Positions 1 to 13,199 of a stretch of 64,000 nt of DNA are shown in pieces (position 1 is the stretch's first letter; each line of letters opens with the position of its first letter). Origin of the DNA: Epiperipatus broadwayi (Eukaryota > Onychophora > Udeonychophora > Euonychophora > Peripatidae); the NCBI GenBank assembly GCA_028023455.1, contig JAQFVV010000356.1:124001-188000 (forward strand), written 5' to 3'. The translations under genes and the position numbers were made by a program. The notes below the pieces were generated by a model. That model made no database searches, was not told the origin of the DNA, and was given only the letters and a program-made list of their open reading frames with translations.

Positions 1-693
1 CTCAAAAATTTTTTTGCAGGCTTAGAAGTGAAAAAAAAATATTATGTAGGCATTAAAAGGCATCATTCTGTAAGAGTTTCTGAACTACTTCAAAAAGTGA
101 AATACATTTTTAGACCAGTGTGGTTACATTAAATATATACTTTGAAAGGGATTCAATTTGTAACCCCTAAAAATAAAAACACATTTTTTTTATTACAAAA
201 TTCATTTTTTTGGGATCTGCCTTCATACACTTAAATCTTCCATACCATTGTCCATTCTTGAAACATATGAAAAAGGTAAATGGTCCAAAGATATATTTTA
301 ATGCTACATCAAAATTCTTAATGGGTCACAATTTCTTAGATGTTATTTGCCTGGTATTTGTCAACAATTTACAAGTGCCAAAAATTCTCCAATCACAACT
401 TTAACACTATTCACGTTAGATAAATACATTAACGATTATTATTAACCATTTTAGGCCAGATATTATCATCACATTTCTAAACCAGATATAAAATTTAAAC
501 TTCAGTATCATATTTCTTTTTCCATGTGTAATATTTTTTAAAAAATATTCTTAAAGCTTGTGGTCTTTATACATATTGAAAGCATAATAGACTGATAAGT
601 TTTAAGTACATTTAAAAAAAAGATATCAGACATATAAAAATAGAAGTACGGTTTAATTATTTCATATGTTTATGTTCTATTAAAAATAATATA
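1..693. other. AT-rich non-coding stretch
   Basis: No reading frame with coding character is seen on either strand; the only frame above 60 codons (210-404) has no recognisable motif. The sequence is homopolymer-rich and ends at the TA dinucleotide (692-693) that flanks the first MITE copy. Confidence 0.6.
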
Positions 694-1768
694 CATCTGG
701 GTCTCGTTTTACGCGATAGATAGGTTCCTCAGAAAACACGCGCAAACGAAATCGCGCAAAAATAGACGTAACTTACATTGAAAAAGAGGGGATGCGGTCA
801 AAGCACCAAGTAAAATTACTTTAAAATTCGTGCAAAAAAAAATATAAGGACATAAAATATGACTAATAAAAAATTTCAAATTTGAAAAAAATTGATACAA
901 GACAAACTTTTTTAAACTATAATATTTAATTTTATTCAAAATAACATATTTTTATGCATAATTTACAGTACGGTAATTTACATTTTTTTATACACATTTT
1001 AATTATTATCGCTATTTGCCAAAACATACGTTTGTTTGCGCTCTCACGTTGTGTTAATGTTTTTCTGTTGACAATGTAATTAGTAATTAATCTTTGAGAC
1101 AATGATTTTATTAATTGTTTATGAACTTAGACTTATGATAATAAAAAGAAATTTATTCACAACTGCTGGGAAAAATTTAATTAAAACTAAGAACTAAAAA
1201 TTAAATTCTTATTTTTGTCTTTAATTTTCAATTCCGTTTAAAAATCAAATTTCACATCACATTATTTCAAGTCGCGTAAGTAATTATTAAATTGTTAATT
1301 ACAATTAAAAATCAGATTTTAATTGTCAAATTTAATTGTGCCCACTGCTATTACTGACCTTTTAAAAATAAACTTGTGGACACTAAATGATTAATAATTG
1401 ATTAGTTCTTTTTTTAAAAAGCAAAAACGGAATGTGATTTAAAGTGCAAAATTAATACACACAATGTTTGAACAAATTTACATTATAATCTTGTAAAATT
1501 TAATGTGTGTATACATAAAATGTGGAAATCATGATTTTAATTTCATTATTGCATAAAATCTTACTATTATAAAGCACTGAAAATATTGAAATTACTAAGT
1601 TGAAAGTCGAATTCCAATAATGTGCTATTACTTTCAATATAACGTAAGTGCACGAAATTTATTATTTAAAGTAATAGCGCAATATCGGAGATCGACTTCC
1701 GGTGAAACACGAATTGCTGCAACTTCAAAATCGTGTTAAATAAGTCCACGTAAAAAGAGACCTAGGTG
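694..1768 (+). mobile_element. TA-flanked MITE, copy 1 (CAYCTGGGTCTC family)
   Basis: The element begins CATCTGGGTCTCGTTTTACG and ends with the inverted, imperfect complement (GTAAAAAGAGACCTAGGTG), flanked by TA on both sides (692-693 and 1769-1770). Three more copies in the window share the whole sequence: 18190-19302, 46919-48427 and 57010-58291. The ends and the TA target suggest a non-autonomous Tc1/mariner-type element, perhaps pogo/Tigger-like, but that is inference because no transposase is present. Near one end (about 1607-1698) lies an internal inverted repeat built on a GCTATTACTTT-like motif. Copies differ mainly in a central segment that is short here and about 690 bp in copy 3. 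Confidence 0.85.
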
Positions 1769-1770
1769 TA

Positions 1771-3284
1771 CCTGTGGTTTAACGTTTTCATTTTAATAAA
1801 TAATTAGAAATAGCGTCTAATAAATAAGTATAAATAACGGATTAGCATCAAAGCTAAATGCAAAAAGTTTATCAGTTGCTTCTCAAATTGTAATAATTAA
1901 TTTTAATAAATTGTTCATAAAAAAAGTAAAGCAGATTTCAAAAAGTCACCATAAAATAAAGAAAAACATTATTCCGAAACTAAGAATTTGAATGGTTTTT
2001 CATACTTGTTTTATTCTTTAACTAACAGGAATAATCAATTTATTGGCCAATATTAGTTGTCTAACTGGACGGTCTATGGACTAAGTACTTGAAAACAAAA
2101 TTATAAGCCTGATCGAAGTCTGAAAAAAAATTTTTTTTCTGGCTCCAATTCAAATCATACTCGGCAAGTATAATGCTATTACCACATCTGATTCTTTAAG
2201 TGATTGCAAATTAATTATATATATATATATTGATGACTTTCTGTGTTATAAGCACATATAATGCACAGACTTAAAGAAATTACTATATAATAAACTTAAA
2301 ATCTTGATAGTCAACGTTTTTGTTTTATTTATATAAGTACTTTTAAAACTTATTTACGACTATAGGGTTCTACTTTGTATGATAATCAAGATTTTACTCG
2401 ATGTGTTTTATTATCTGTGTCAATTTAATTGGATGCCTTTCTTGCTGAGTGAAAAGAAATAAAATTTCAGTTAATCAAAGATGTAACATACGTCTTACTT
2501 TAGTTAATTAAAACTACATATATATGATAGATCGAGAAAATAGATATATCTATGAATAGATAAAAAAAAAAGCGAACTAAGTTAAGATTTACAGGTTTTA
2601 CGGAAACTAAAAATAAATGTTAAATATGATTATACGGAAACTAAAAATAAATGTTAAATATGATTATTTAGTTTACTGGCATTTATTTTTAACATGTGTT
2701 AATCAGATTTATGAAAGTTTTAATATTCATTGAAGAAATCCCTCAGTAAGTGACGCTTATTTTTCAGATCATTAAACATGATTTCATTTGTACTAAAACT
2801 TGGCAAACATAGACATAAAAAAGGGAAATGTCAAAACTGTCTGCTGCTACATTATCGACTGATTTCATTTCAGCACGTGGTCCTTTTTTTGAATAATGAA
2901 TTATATATATACAGACATTGAATGCATGGCAGAAATATCCATGTATTTTTCTATATAAAGTTAAACTATGCGATGCAATTAGGGAAAGAGCCAATTTAAC
3001 CTAGCGATTGCGTATTGAAATCATGTTATCAAGGATAATATTTTTGTCTGACTTATTTTTGAACTAAAAATAAAACAGTTTTCATCTTAGTACATTAAAT
3101 TTTATAAGAATCAAAAATTAAACATATATACTTTAAAAGCGTCAAAGCTGAAGGATCACAATTTCAATTTCCTACATAATTTTATTTTCATGTAGGTAGA
3201 ACTTCTGACTCAGGATTGGGATATCCTAGGATCAATTCTGGGGATTGTAGATCTGGAGATAGACCTTCTTATGAACTCAGCAAT
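1771..3284. other. AT-rich non-coding stretch
   Basis: No supported gene. It contains a short (AT)n at about 2215-2231, a 34-bp tandem duplication at 2600-2667 and otherwise low-complexity AT-rich sequence. The frame at 2764-2994 minus has no recognisable domain. Confidence 0.55.
2600..2667. repeat. 34-bp tandem duplication
   Basis: Two adjacent identical copies of a 34-bp unit starting ACGGAAACTAAAAATAAATG, at 2600-2633 and 2634-2667. Perfect identity suggests a recent slippage or duplication event. Confidence 0.9.
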
Positions 3285-3289
3285 AAAAC

Positions 3290-3410
3290 CTTATACCCCT
3301 ATCAAGCGTTGTTAGCCGAGAGGTCATTGCAAACGCCTTGCAAGCAAGTAGTTGGTTGCAGACGGTTGTGGGTTCGCATCCCGGTCGATGCTATGACATA
3401 TGGGAAAAAA
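3290..3410 (+). mobile_element. tRNA-like SINE head
   Basis: An A-box-like motif (TTAGCCGAGAGG, 3312-3323) and a B-box-like motif (GGTTCGCATCC, 3371-3381) lie about 48 bp apart, the spacing of an internal RNA polymerase III promoter. The segment is GC-richer than its surroundings and is followed by AT- and T-rich sequence. The acceptor-stem halves do not pair well, so this is a tRNA-derived SINE head rather than a working tRNA gene. Poly-T runs after about 3426 could act as terminators. Confidence 0.6.
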
Positions 3411-3429
3411 ACAACCTTATACCTTTTTT

Positions 3430-5181
3430 TAAAAGTAACAATTAAATCTCTCTTGTAAAAAGTTACACTTTGCTTCATAAATGTAAATATTGACATTTTA
3501 ACAGGATTTTAATGGCAGTTTAACTTATTATATCATGGCTGAAGTGTATTTAAGTAAAATCATAAAAATATCCCATTTATATTTACTATTATAAAATCTG
3601 TGAAAATCTTCAAGTATATATGTGCAAACTTTAAATTGGCATAGGTCAACCTTCTCACTCTCAGGCTGTCAATGAGTAAGATTATGTTGGCAAAGATTAA
3701 AAATAAAATGAATCTAGTTATTTTTTAAGTTTTTGATATTTATAAACTTACCCTGATCCACAGTGATGAAAATATATAGTGAACTCTAATATATTAATTA
3801 TACAAAAGCATAACATTAATAATTATTAAATTAATCATCGGATCGAGACTAAACCATTGTATTTTATTGAACAAACAGGAGTTAATAATTGTAAACAGTA
3901 ATTGACAGTTTAATGCATATTAATGCTACATTTTCATTTGGTTGATGTATTATGTTCATTGTTTATTCTTATCAAAATTGGTGAGGGTAAGTTTATTAAC
4001 ATCAAAAGATTGGAGAATAGGTGGATCGATTCTATGCTCGACCCTTTGGCAAAACAATATTATTTATTCATAGCCTGTGAAAAGAAAGACTTACTTCATT
4101 AATAATACTTACATGTATATATATTATAAATAGTTCAGACAGTTTTCAAATTGTTTTTTTCCTCACTATTTATAAAAATGGTGCTTTTAATGCATATTTT
4201 ATGTAATTATGTAAAGTACCCAAAAGCAAGATTAACTCTATTATATGTTATCATTTTATTATTTATTTTTCAATCATAATTTTTAATTGATACATTTTTA
4301 ATAAGAAGATAAATTATGAATTCATTTTCAATAAGAGTAATGAGATTTCTGATCTCTAACTTGAAGATTACATCTAATAAAATTATATATTTTTATTTTA
4401 TAGACAGCAAGCTGAGCACTTACCTGGACGATCAGGCTCTATTTCTAGAACCGTTTATTCTATATAGTATGCCAATTTTCTGATCAGTAAATAGATATTT
4501 AGCAAGGTTATCTGTACATATTGGAAAAAGCACATTCTAAGACTTTTTATAACCAGAATAAACTTTTGATACATATAATTTTTTAAGATGCTGTATATTT
4601 ATAAAATGTGTATCAACAATGCCTATAATAATATTAATATTTTATAATTATTATCCTATGAATATTAAATTTGATGTGTTGTTTATGGTAAATGGGGATT
4701 TTTTTAAACAATATACGTTATTGTTTTTAATGAATGAGTTGCATCATTTAAACTTTTACCATATAATTCTGGAATGCACAATATTTTATTTATCTTAAAT
4801 TATTCATCTAATTATGTCCAAAGACATCACTTATCAATTCTATAAATTTTTAATATTTTTTTACAATATATCAACTTCTTATCTATGATTATATCTATAA
4901 TAATTTTTTTTAAATATAAAACTAATAAATCATTTTTAAACTATAAAATAAATATATATACATTTATTACAAATATGGTATAAGCCTTAAATATTGCGCA
5001 TTGTAGGTACTTCATATTCTACTGGGAATCACTAGTAAAAATGTATTCTTCTATTTTGATTTTGATTGGAAAGGTCTCTCATAAAGGTTGAAAAGCTTTT
5101 TAGACATGCTTTTTGTGGATTTCTAACCTGAGCAGTGCATAATAACATATTATGGTTCTTTTACTTTAATGCTCATTTTTA
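3430..5181. other. AT-rich non-coding stretch
   Basis: No coding frame is supported. A block of about 40 bp near 4568-4605 recurs near 10999-11037. On the minus strand near 4420 there is a good splice-donor-like string (CCAG/GTAAGTG), but the DNA upstream of it is closed by stops in all frames. Confidence 0.5.
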
Positions 5182-5348
5182 GTTAAAACAGGCAAAACTC
5201 TCCATACAGTAGTGCCACTCAGTGCAAGCCAGAGTAATCAATAGATCCAGTATGAATAGTAACTAGATAGGGATTTTATGCACAAGCTTTGATTACTCTG
5301 GTTTGCACTGAGTGGCACTACTGTATGGAGAGTTTTGCCAGTTTTAAT
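5182..5348. mobile_element. Hairpin MITE with 59-bp arms
   Basis: The left arm (5182-5240) is the reverse complement of the right arm (5290-5348) with about three mismatches, around a 49-nt loop. TTAA lies at both outer ends (5183-5186 and 5344-5347), followed inward by AACAGG on one side and its near-complement on the other. TTAA is the target of piggyBac-type transposons, so a piggyBac-like MITE is possible. The TTAA could equally be part of the arms. No coding capacity. Confidence 0.8.
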
Positions 5349-5610
5349 AACAGTTATGAGCAAGCATAAGACATGGTGATCATGTGATGTTTAGTGGTTT
5401 AATTCATTTTTAGTCTTGACTCATAATACTTTCTTAGTAGTTTAAATGATATTAGCAGGATAATTACCTGTATTATCAGTGCTTTTACTGGTTCTTTATC
5501 TTTCACAATATTTGAATTTGGATTATTATAAGAAAGATATCTATCTAAATGACAATTTTAACTTCTATTACATATTTTACTCTTTAATGAATTTCTCAAC
5601 TAAGATATAT

Positions 5611-7251
5611 CTATATTAGATATAGAAGAGTGAGCAGATACTTTAAGGTGTTTATATTTATTTTGAAAGTATTCTCACTTGTTTCTAATGCTTCTAATAT
5701 TCTTAAAACTTCTTTGATTATATGCCTATCTGCAGCAATAAGAGTTTGCTCAAAATGTCTAGACAGATTATGATAAATTATTCTTATTATCTGGTTTATG
5801 ACCAGAGAAAATGCTGTTAGAGGTTTTAATTTTGCAGTTTGGCTGCTAAAAAACTGTGTATAGCTAGTTGTCTTTATTAAAATTATATTTTTCATGAGAT
5901 ACTTGATATCTGATATTATCTTGAAGATCTTCATTACAAAAGCTTGTCATTATGAGGTGTTTAAAATCTCCATAGGTATTTGGTTTGTCAGAAAAAAATG
6001 CTACCACCCTTTTGTTAAAACATAGAAATAATTACTGGCAACAAATAATTTTTCTGTTAATTTAGTGGACTTCATCCAAATATATCCTCTAACTCACATA
6101 AGTACTCAGATTTTCATGGTATTCTTTATAAACACTTTAATTTGCATAAATTTTAAAACTGCAGAGTTTTCTTGAGGTAACTTCTTCAGATTCTTGGATA
6201 GGTTCCAGACAATGCTATCATACAGAGGTGTATATTCATCTTTATTTTGACTAGGGTAGATTTTATTACATTTGACATTTAAAGGATCAGGTATATATTT
6301 ATCCACTTCATCACTTAAGTTACTCATACTTCTATCACTGACAATTTGTATGTCATCTTTTTATTCTTGAACTTGATCATTTACATTTATTTGATCGATC
6401 AATTTGTCCATATACTTTTCTGTTCTTTTATGTAGCATTGTTATTTACATTATATTTATTTTTGGAAGGTTTCTAGTTTTTTAATTATATTTTTATTGTT
6501 TTTGCTTATTTATTCAGTATAGATTTTAGGTTTTTGATTCATTACTTTCACATCCTTTTATAATTTTATACCCTTTAAAAATTTAACTTGGCATTTGCAA
6601 GTTTTTTTTTAAAATTCTAACTTAGATTCATTTTTTCCCTCTATTTCTCTTTTTCCATCATCTAATTCTACTTTAGTTTTAATTTATAAATATTTATTCA
6701 TTTGCTTTATTTCTGTTTTGAAATCATTTTGATATATTTCTACTTTTTCCTCCAAAATTTTATGGCCTTTCTTTACTTCACTAAATCCCAAATCTTATTA
6801 GATTATAATTCCATATTATTCAAACGATTATTTACAATTTTTAACTGATATTCTCATTCATAACTAGATTTATCAAACTTTTTTTCTAAAGTATAGATCT
6901 AATATTTAATTCATTTTTATAAATATCTACATTAGTCTTTATCCAATTTAGTTTCTTATCAGAATCTATTTTAACTTTTCCATCATTTATTTTATACTCT
7001 TCTACTTGATCCCTAAATTGATCAAAATCAACTTGAGAAACATCTAACTTAACATCAAGTCTGCCAAATTTTTTGTTTGAATGAATTTGAGAAGCATCAA
7101 ATTTAGGATCAAGTTTGTGAAATTTATCTTTGATGCAATTTGAGAATTGTTAAGCTGATTCTTTAATTATCAAATCATTTGTATTATGTATTGGTTAATG
7201 AGTTAAAATATTTTCAGACTCACCTGAAAGATTATCATTAGTATTATCCAT
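5611..7251 (-). pseudogene. Broken gag-like retroelement gene
   Basis: Reading the minus strand from an ATG at 7251, the translation starts MDNTNDNLSGESENILTH and then meets a stop. It continues in shifting frames as charged, coiled-coil-like protein (DVSQVDFDQFRDQVEEYK) through several stops and frameshifts. Two longer open pieces remain: 73 residues at 6106-6327 and 107 residues at 5611-5934. The last piece contains SRHFEQTLIAADRHIIKEVL, which resembles the 44357-44539 minus remnant (HLEQMFIGMDKKTIKQICEL). Both recall the C-terminal half of Ty3/gypsy-type capsid proteins, where a short 'alanine-serine-aspartate' stretch precedes a helix. I infer a dead gag; no protease, RT or integrase is seen next to it. 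The class is uncertain. Confidence 0.4.
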
Positions 7252-7259
7252 TTTTTAAA

Positions 7260-10200
7260 AGGTAAAGGTTAGTAAAATTTTAAACTTAAATAAAATATAT
7301 AAAGAGCATACAATAATAACTAATTATAATATCAATAAGTAAATAAATACTATAAGACAGTATTAATATGATAGTTATTCAAACATCTACCTCATAGTAT
7401 CAACATCCTCCATGACTATTCTGGAAGAAATATCATTTCACACAATGCAGTGATGAAATCAATTACTTTATTATCAACATTATTAAAGATTTTTTTAAAA
7501 AACTTATTTATGGAATGCCATATCTTTACTTATATTTGCATTAAATATCTTATATAACTATTATTAAAGCTTCAAGATGATATGTAAATAATTTTTTTCC
7601 AGTCATTAATTTATTATTTATATTACAAAAATAATGAATGTCATCATCATCATCTAAGGTCACATTAACGTTTTTAAAATCAAAGTACATAAAGAAAAAC
7701 ATGAATATTAATTCTATAATTTTAATAATCGATTTACTTGAAAGTGGCATTTTATGTTACACTATTACACCATTTAAGTCAAATATCTTAAGGGCATATG
7801 TTTGACCTAAATATCATCAGACTAAATATTATTGGGCTCCATGTTTGGCATCAAAAATGGTATCTAAATAAATGTATAATTTTATTATGATAGGAGAAGG
7901 AAAGGTTTATTACAGAAAAATGAAACTGTATTATCCAGAAAAATGCAGAGGAAATTAAATTATGAATCTCTGTAACAACATGTAAAAAGTACATTGATAT
8001 GCAGATGCATATTTAAGTCTAACTATAGTAATTTCTCAGAGTTAATTTTCTACTACTACATGTAAAGTGTAAGTTAAACATTAATGAATCAATTTGCTAT
8101 ACTTACATATTTAAACAAGATTAGCAAGTAAGTTACAAATTCTTAAGCTGCATTAATTAGAGGGAACAATAATCTCAGGGATTTAACTACACATTGTAAT
8201 TACTATTTTTTAAAACCATTAATATCAAAATTATAAAAAATGATTTATTATTGATATGACCAAATAGCAAAGGGATTTTATCTACTCAAACCTCAAATGA
8301 ATAAAATGTTATAATGGAAATGTTGCAAGTGACTAAAATGAAAAATAATATTTCCTTTAAGAAATATATAATAAATTATAGGATTATGTGACCATATTTT
8401 ATTTATTTACAATATGTAGATGATGAACCTTAACTAATTAATGACAAACAAATTGGAAAATTAGCAAATATAAATTAATTTTATTAACAATAAAATGATA
8501 TAGATATTAAAAAAAACACGTAAGAACAATAATGATAAATTCTTGAAAAGATAGATGAAAAATAATATTGTAATACTGTACTTAATAAATATTGGCCACT
8601 GTAGTGATAAATACTCATGTAATATATATGAATGTGATGCTATAACAAGAAAATTAAATTGAAAATGGTTGGGTAACATTTAACTTAAACAGTTAACTAT
8701 AACAATAAGCAAAATTCAGGAATATTTTACTGTATCCCCAATTAAAGTAATAATAATCTTTACTTATAGGTATCGAACTCATAAATAAATCATTCTATAA
8801 AGAGCAAAATATAAATTTAACTTATATATCTTATTCTTATAAAAGTGTGATGTTAACTGGAAAATGATTATCCCAGGTGCTGTTGACATTACATAATATG
8901 CTTATCAAGCTTATATTATAATTAAAATTATAATAATGTATTGTTAGGAATGTGCCTCAACTAACCAATAATATTTATATGGTTATCAATGCGACAACTA
9001 TAATCAAAGGTCATATGTAATCTTCACAGACTTGTATAAGTACCTCTTTAGATAAAAAAAAATTAAGAAGAGTAATCTTAATAAATATTTAAACATATAC
9101 TCTAGATACTTTTATTATATAAAACATGAGGTTACAACAAGAGATCAATAAAACATATAAAATAGTAAATATTATTTTGGCCATAAATTACTTTTAATTA
9201 ACTCAAAGTCTAAACTCAACTGATCTCCAAGGTATAAAACAAATTACTAACGTGCATTTATAAAATTTACTGCCAAAAATATAATAATACCTATATCTTC
9301 TTTATCATACCATTTTTCTTTGAGAACTTTTATAAAACAATAAAAATTTTAAATATTATAAAATTAAGCAGTATATTATATCATTAAAATTATAATTTCT
9401 TAGTTTTTAAAAGTATCCAAAAAATAATTATTCAAGCACAGTCTTTTACATATTCACAATTCTAAATGATTGATATTTTAAGGTTTGGAAAATCCTAAGT
9501 TTACCAAGACTTAATCCTTACAAAAATACTTCATAATGAAGGCTGAATTTGTAAGGATAAATCCACTAATGGTCAGTTTTTAGATAACACTTGACATGCT
9601 TATAATTATTTGCTTTATATTTCTTAGGTATTAAACACAGCAATTAATCTTTTTAGGTATAATTTTTATCGATTATAAAATCTCCAAACATATTTATGAT
9701 GATAAAATATTGATAAATATTAATCTGTTTATTGACAATCATTTTTGTACTAATTATCCATAACTTTATATTATTGTGATCATTTTAGTTATTAAGAAGT
9801 GTTTAATCCATTGAATGCAGTAGTTTTAAACTAACATTCAAAGATTTGGGTAGATTTTTTGTAAATATAATATAAAGCAATTCCTTAATTCATTACTCCA
9901 CATTACTTTTATAATACTCATCTGAAGCTTTATATCAATATAGAAAATATACATTTCAAGCAAATAATTTTTGGTTTGGAGAAGAGACAAATAAATAATG
10001 CAGTTCAAATAAAATGTAGCATTCTACAAAGCACTGATAAAAGTTTTCATAAGTAAAACTTAATTATTTGCTTTTCATTCCTTTTAAATTCATTATTGAA
10101 TGATATACATTATTAAACATTTATGTTTTCCATTCAAGACAATGTAGAAGAATATTTGCCATTAAAGAAGTAAATGTTTATTTGGTTGTTTACTCAAACA

Positions 10201-11269
10201 TCATTTTAGTGCCGGATGCTAAGATAAATAATTTTGAATTTAAATCCTATACAGTTCTTCCGCACAGAATTTAGTGAAGACTAAACTATTTTTTGACACA
10301 TAGGTGCATTTATAGGTTCCTATCATATGATTAATGAGATCATAAATTTTACCCCAAATTCGTCACTTTTTTGGATTTTTGTTAGAATTTTCTGTCACTG
10401 TTGTTTAGAAATAGTAGGAAGCAGGTGATATTTTTGTAATTTCTAAGTGTATAGCACCAAAATTTGTGATGATTTCGTTGTTTAAAAATTTTAGTCAAAT
10501 ATTCTTTTAGAAATCTTAAATACCAGATTACATTACTTAATGATTAAAATAAAATAAATACCCATTATTATTTTATAAATTAAATTACTTATACTATTAA
10601 AGTATTAAGTTAAATGCTTTTTTTTTCTTTTCATTTTCTTTTGTTTTCTTTTTAAAATCCCATCATAATTAATAAATCCAATTATTATTTCTCCAATAAT
10701 AAATGTGTTCAAATATTTTATGATAATACCCATTAATTTTAAAATATGTTCAACCACATAAAACATTCATGCATGCACACATATATTTGAATAATATGCT
10801 AAAAACTTTATTATTAAATGCATTTTAAATGGACTAGCTAAAATAATAAATTTACTACTATACCCAAAAATATTTTTAAATATTTTTATTCCTGTTATAA
10901 TTAATGTTGTATCTTTTAGTTTTGTCTATTATTGGTTCCAACATAACTTTATGTGCGTATACATTTTCAATGAAATTTTAATGGCAATAAAATAAATTTT
11001 GATACATATAATTTTTTAAGATGTTGTGTATTTATAAATTCTGCACTGGAAAACATATTTGATAATTTTAATAATTTGCTTCGTTATGCAGAAGAATCAA
11101 TAATATTGATATCACTTCCATTCATTTTATTTGCAACAGTAATAACAGAAATAATTAATAATATTTGCTTCATTGATAAGACAATAATGTTTTTTTTTAG
11201 AATTTATGGTTGTAACTATTAATTTTGACATTAAAATATAAATACAATATATATTTATATACAACACAA
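7260..11269. other. Long AT-rich non-coding stretch
   Basis: No supported gene in about 4 kb. Frames at 7550-7750 and 8461-8679 minus are rich in Ile, Phe, Leu and Asn, as expected from random AT-rich DNA. A block of about 40 bp near 10999-11037 repeats the sequence near 4568-4605. Confidence 0.55.
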
Positions 11270-11840
11270 ATGCTTTTTATATGTGTATTATATATATAAA
11301 TTAAAATTATACTATAATTATAATTTAAAAAAAATATAGTTATTAATGGACATTTACTGATTGGGCATTTATTTTATTTTATTAGTGTGTTCACTCATGC
11401 ATGTATTAAAACAATAAGAATAATAAGAAAAAAAACTACCATATTTTTAACTTTAAAATACAGTAAATAGCAAAATGTCCAACTTTTGTCTGATATTAAA
11501 TACTCTCTGGCCAATATTTTAATTTTGTTTCAATAATTTTTTTTATAGAAACAATAGACTCATCTTTTTATCAGGAAATTAAAATCTTCATAATTATCTT
11601 AATGTTTTTAAATATTATTACAAATTTTGTAAAACTTTTACTCTTATAAAATATTATATTCATTGAAATGCTGCATATAAAGTTTGGAAAGAATAATAAA
11701 AGAAAAATAATATATATGCTTTCAACATAAATGAAAAAGTTATTAATATATGTAATATGTATGTTTTTTGTTTGTTTATTTACATTTTTGTTTGTTAGTT
11801 TATATTTTATTTTGGATAGCATATAATTGAAACTGTGAAG
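11270..11840 (+). repeat. Interspersed repeat, copy 1 of a pair
   Basis: About 550 bp is collinear with 61960-62475 plus 62945-63020. Shared landmarks are AACTTTTGTCTG, a run of AATAAGAAAAAAA, TTTTGTAAAACTTT, AAAGAATAATAAA and a TTTGTTTGTTTATTTA tract near the end. The two copies are diverged. This copy lacks the roughly 470-bp hairpin insertion found at 62475-62945, so it serves as the empty site. Confidence 0.7.
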
Positions 11841-12605
11841 TTAGATACAGCATAGTTTGTGGCTCTAATATATGTTAGTTTTTCTTTCAATAACTAGAAA
11901 TTTATTATAAATAAAATCTAGTTTTTAAAACATGAAAAACATTTAAAATCATGAGCAGATGAATATTACATAAAACTAATAATAGTGGATATGGATTATT
12001 TTTTGCTTCTAGGCATTATTGTATGAATCAAATTCAGCAGGAATATAATGTATAGAAAAGCTTATTTTTTTAAAAAAAAGCAAACAAACTTACGTATCTC
12101 TTTTGATGAAAATTTAAATAATTATTAAAACATTACTATATCATAAAAGGTGATAATGTAAACAATGCCTTTTTATGATGTATCAAAAACGTAAATTGAA
12201 GTTTTATGACTAAATGAAAAATCAAAACTTAACAAACATGGCAATCAAACATATTTAAAATGAATAAATTACTTCCAAATTAATCTATGGAAATCTGTAA
12301 TTAAGTTACTTATTTTGATAATCTAAGGCAATAGTCTTAATCATACTAAATAAATTGATTAAATTTTTAAATGAAATAATTATCAAAGGTTTCTATTTCA
12401 TTTGTATTATTTTACATAAATAATCTTCCTTACATTACTTAACTTGTAAATAATAGATAAAAATTTGAGTAATCAACAAATGATTATTATACTTATATAT
12501 AAAAATGTTTGGGGTCAGAATTTTTATGTGTTTAATTAAAGAATGAAAATATAATTACACAAATAAATTATTAGACTAACATTGTGAGAGCAGAAAGAGG
12601 TACCT
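11841..12605. other. AT-rich non-coding stretch
   Basis: No coding frame or recognisable element is seen before the start of the foldback element at about 12609. Confidence 0.5.
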
Positions 12606-13199
12606 ATGTAGTTTGCCTGCCAGAAAGCTTACCATCTATTTTATTTTAAATTATTCATTTCAGGGGCTCATAGGCTTCCAAAACATGATATAAACAATAT
12701 GGCTGACTCTAAGTTATAGTATTCAATATTTACATTTTTTTATTTATTAAAATGATAAAGAAACACAAAAGTCCAAAGGTTTGTAAATAAAAACTTTTTA
12801 AATATAAATGCAGTAAAGAAAATAAAAATCAAACATGATTAAAAGCACAAGATGTTTTGGAGCCTTCTAACCATGTTTCTTTCCAAAATGATAGGAACTT
12901 AAAACATGTTCACACATGACACTGCCATTGTATCTCCATTCACACATAAAATGTAATATCAGTCCATATCACATACTTTCAGGTGGGCATCTTGTTCTGT
13001 CAAAAAATTCGAAATTTTAATCTTATTTCCAAACATGATAAGGCAAAAATAAGTCTTAAAACAATCACCACATGTTAATGAATGTCAACAAAAAAGAGTT
13101 AATTTTAACCATGTATTATCTGTTTGCCTCATGTTAACATTTAATTCTTCAACATGTATAGCTTGTTAACTTTAAAAAATATTAACAAATGTAATTAAT

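Noticed and set aside
3302-3496. Small protein genes around 3216-3496 on both strands
   Set aside because: They overlap the tRNA-like SINE head on opposite strands and have no domain or splice context.
4410-4480. Minus-strand exon ending at a good donor (CCAG/GTAAGTG)
   Set aside because: All three frames upstream of the donor contain stops within the short putative exon.
7805-7835. CTGATGA on the minus strand near 7815 as a hammerhead core
   Set aside because: No stem II hairpin and no GAAA follow it.
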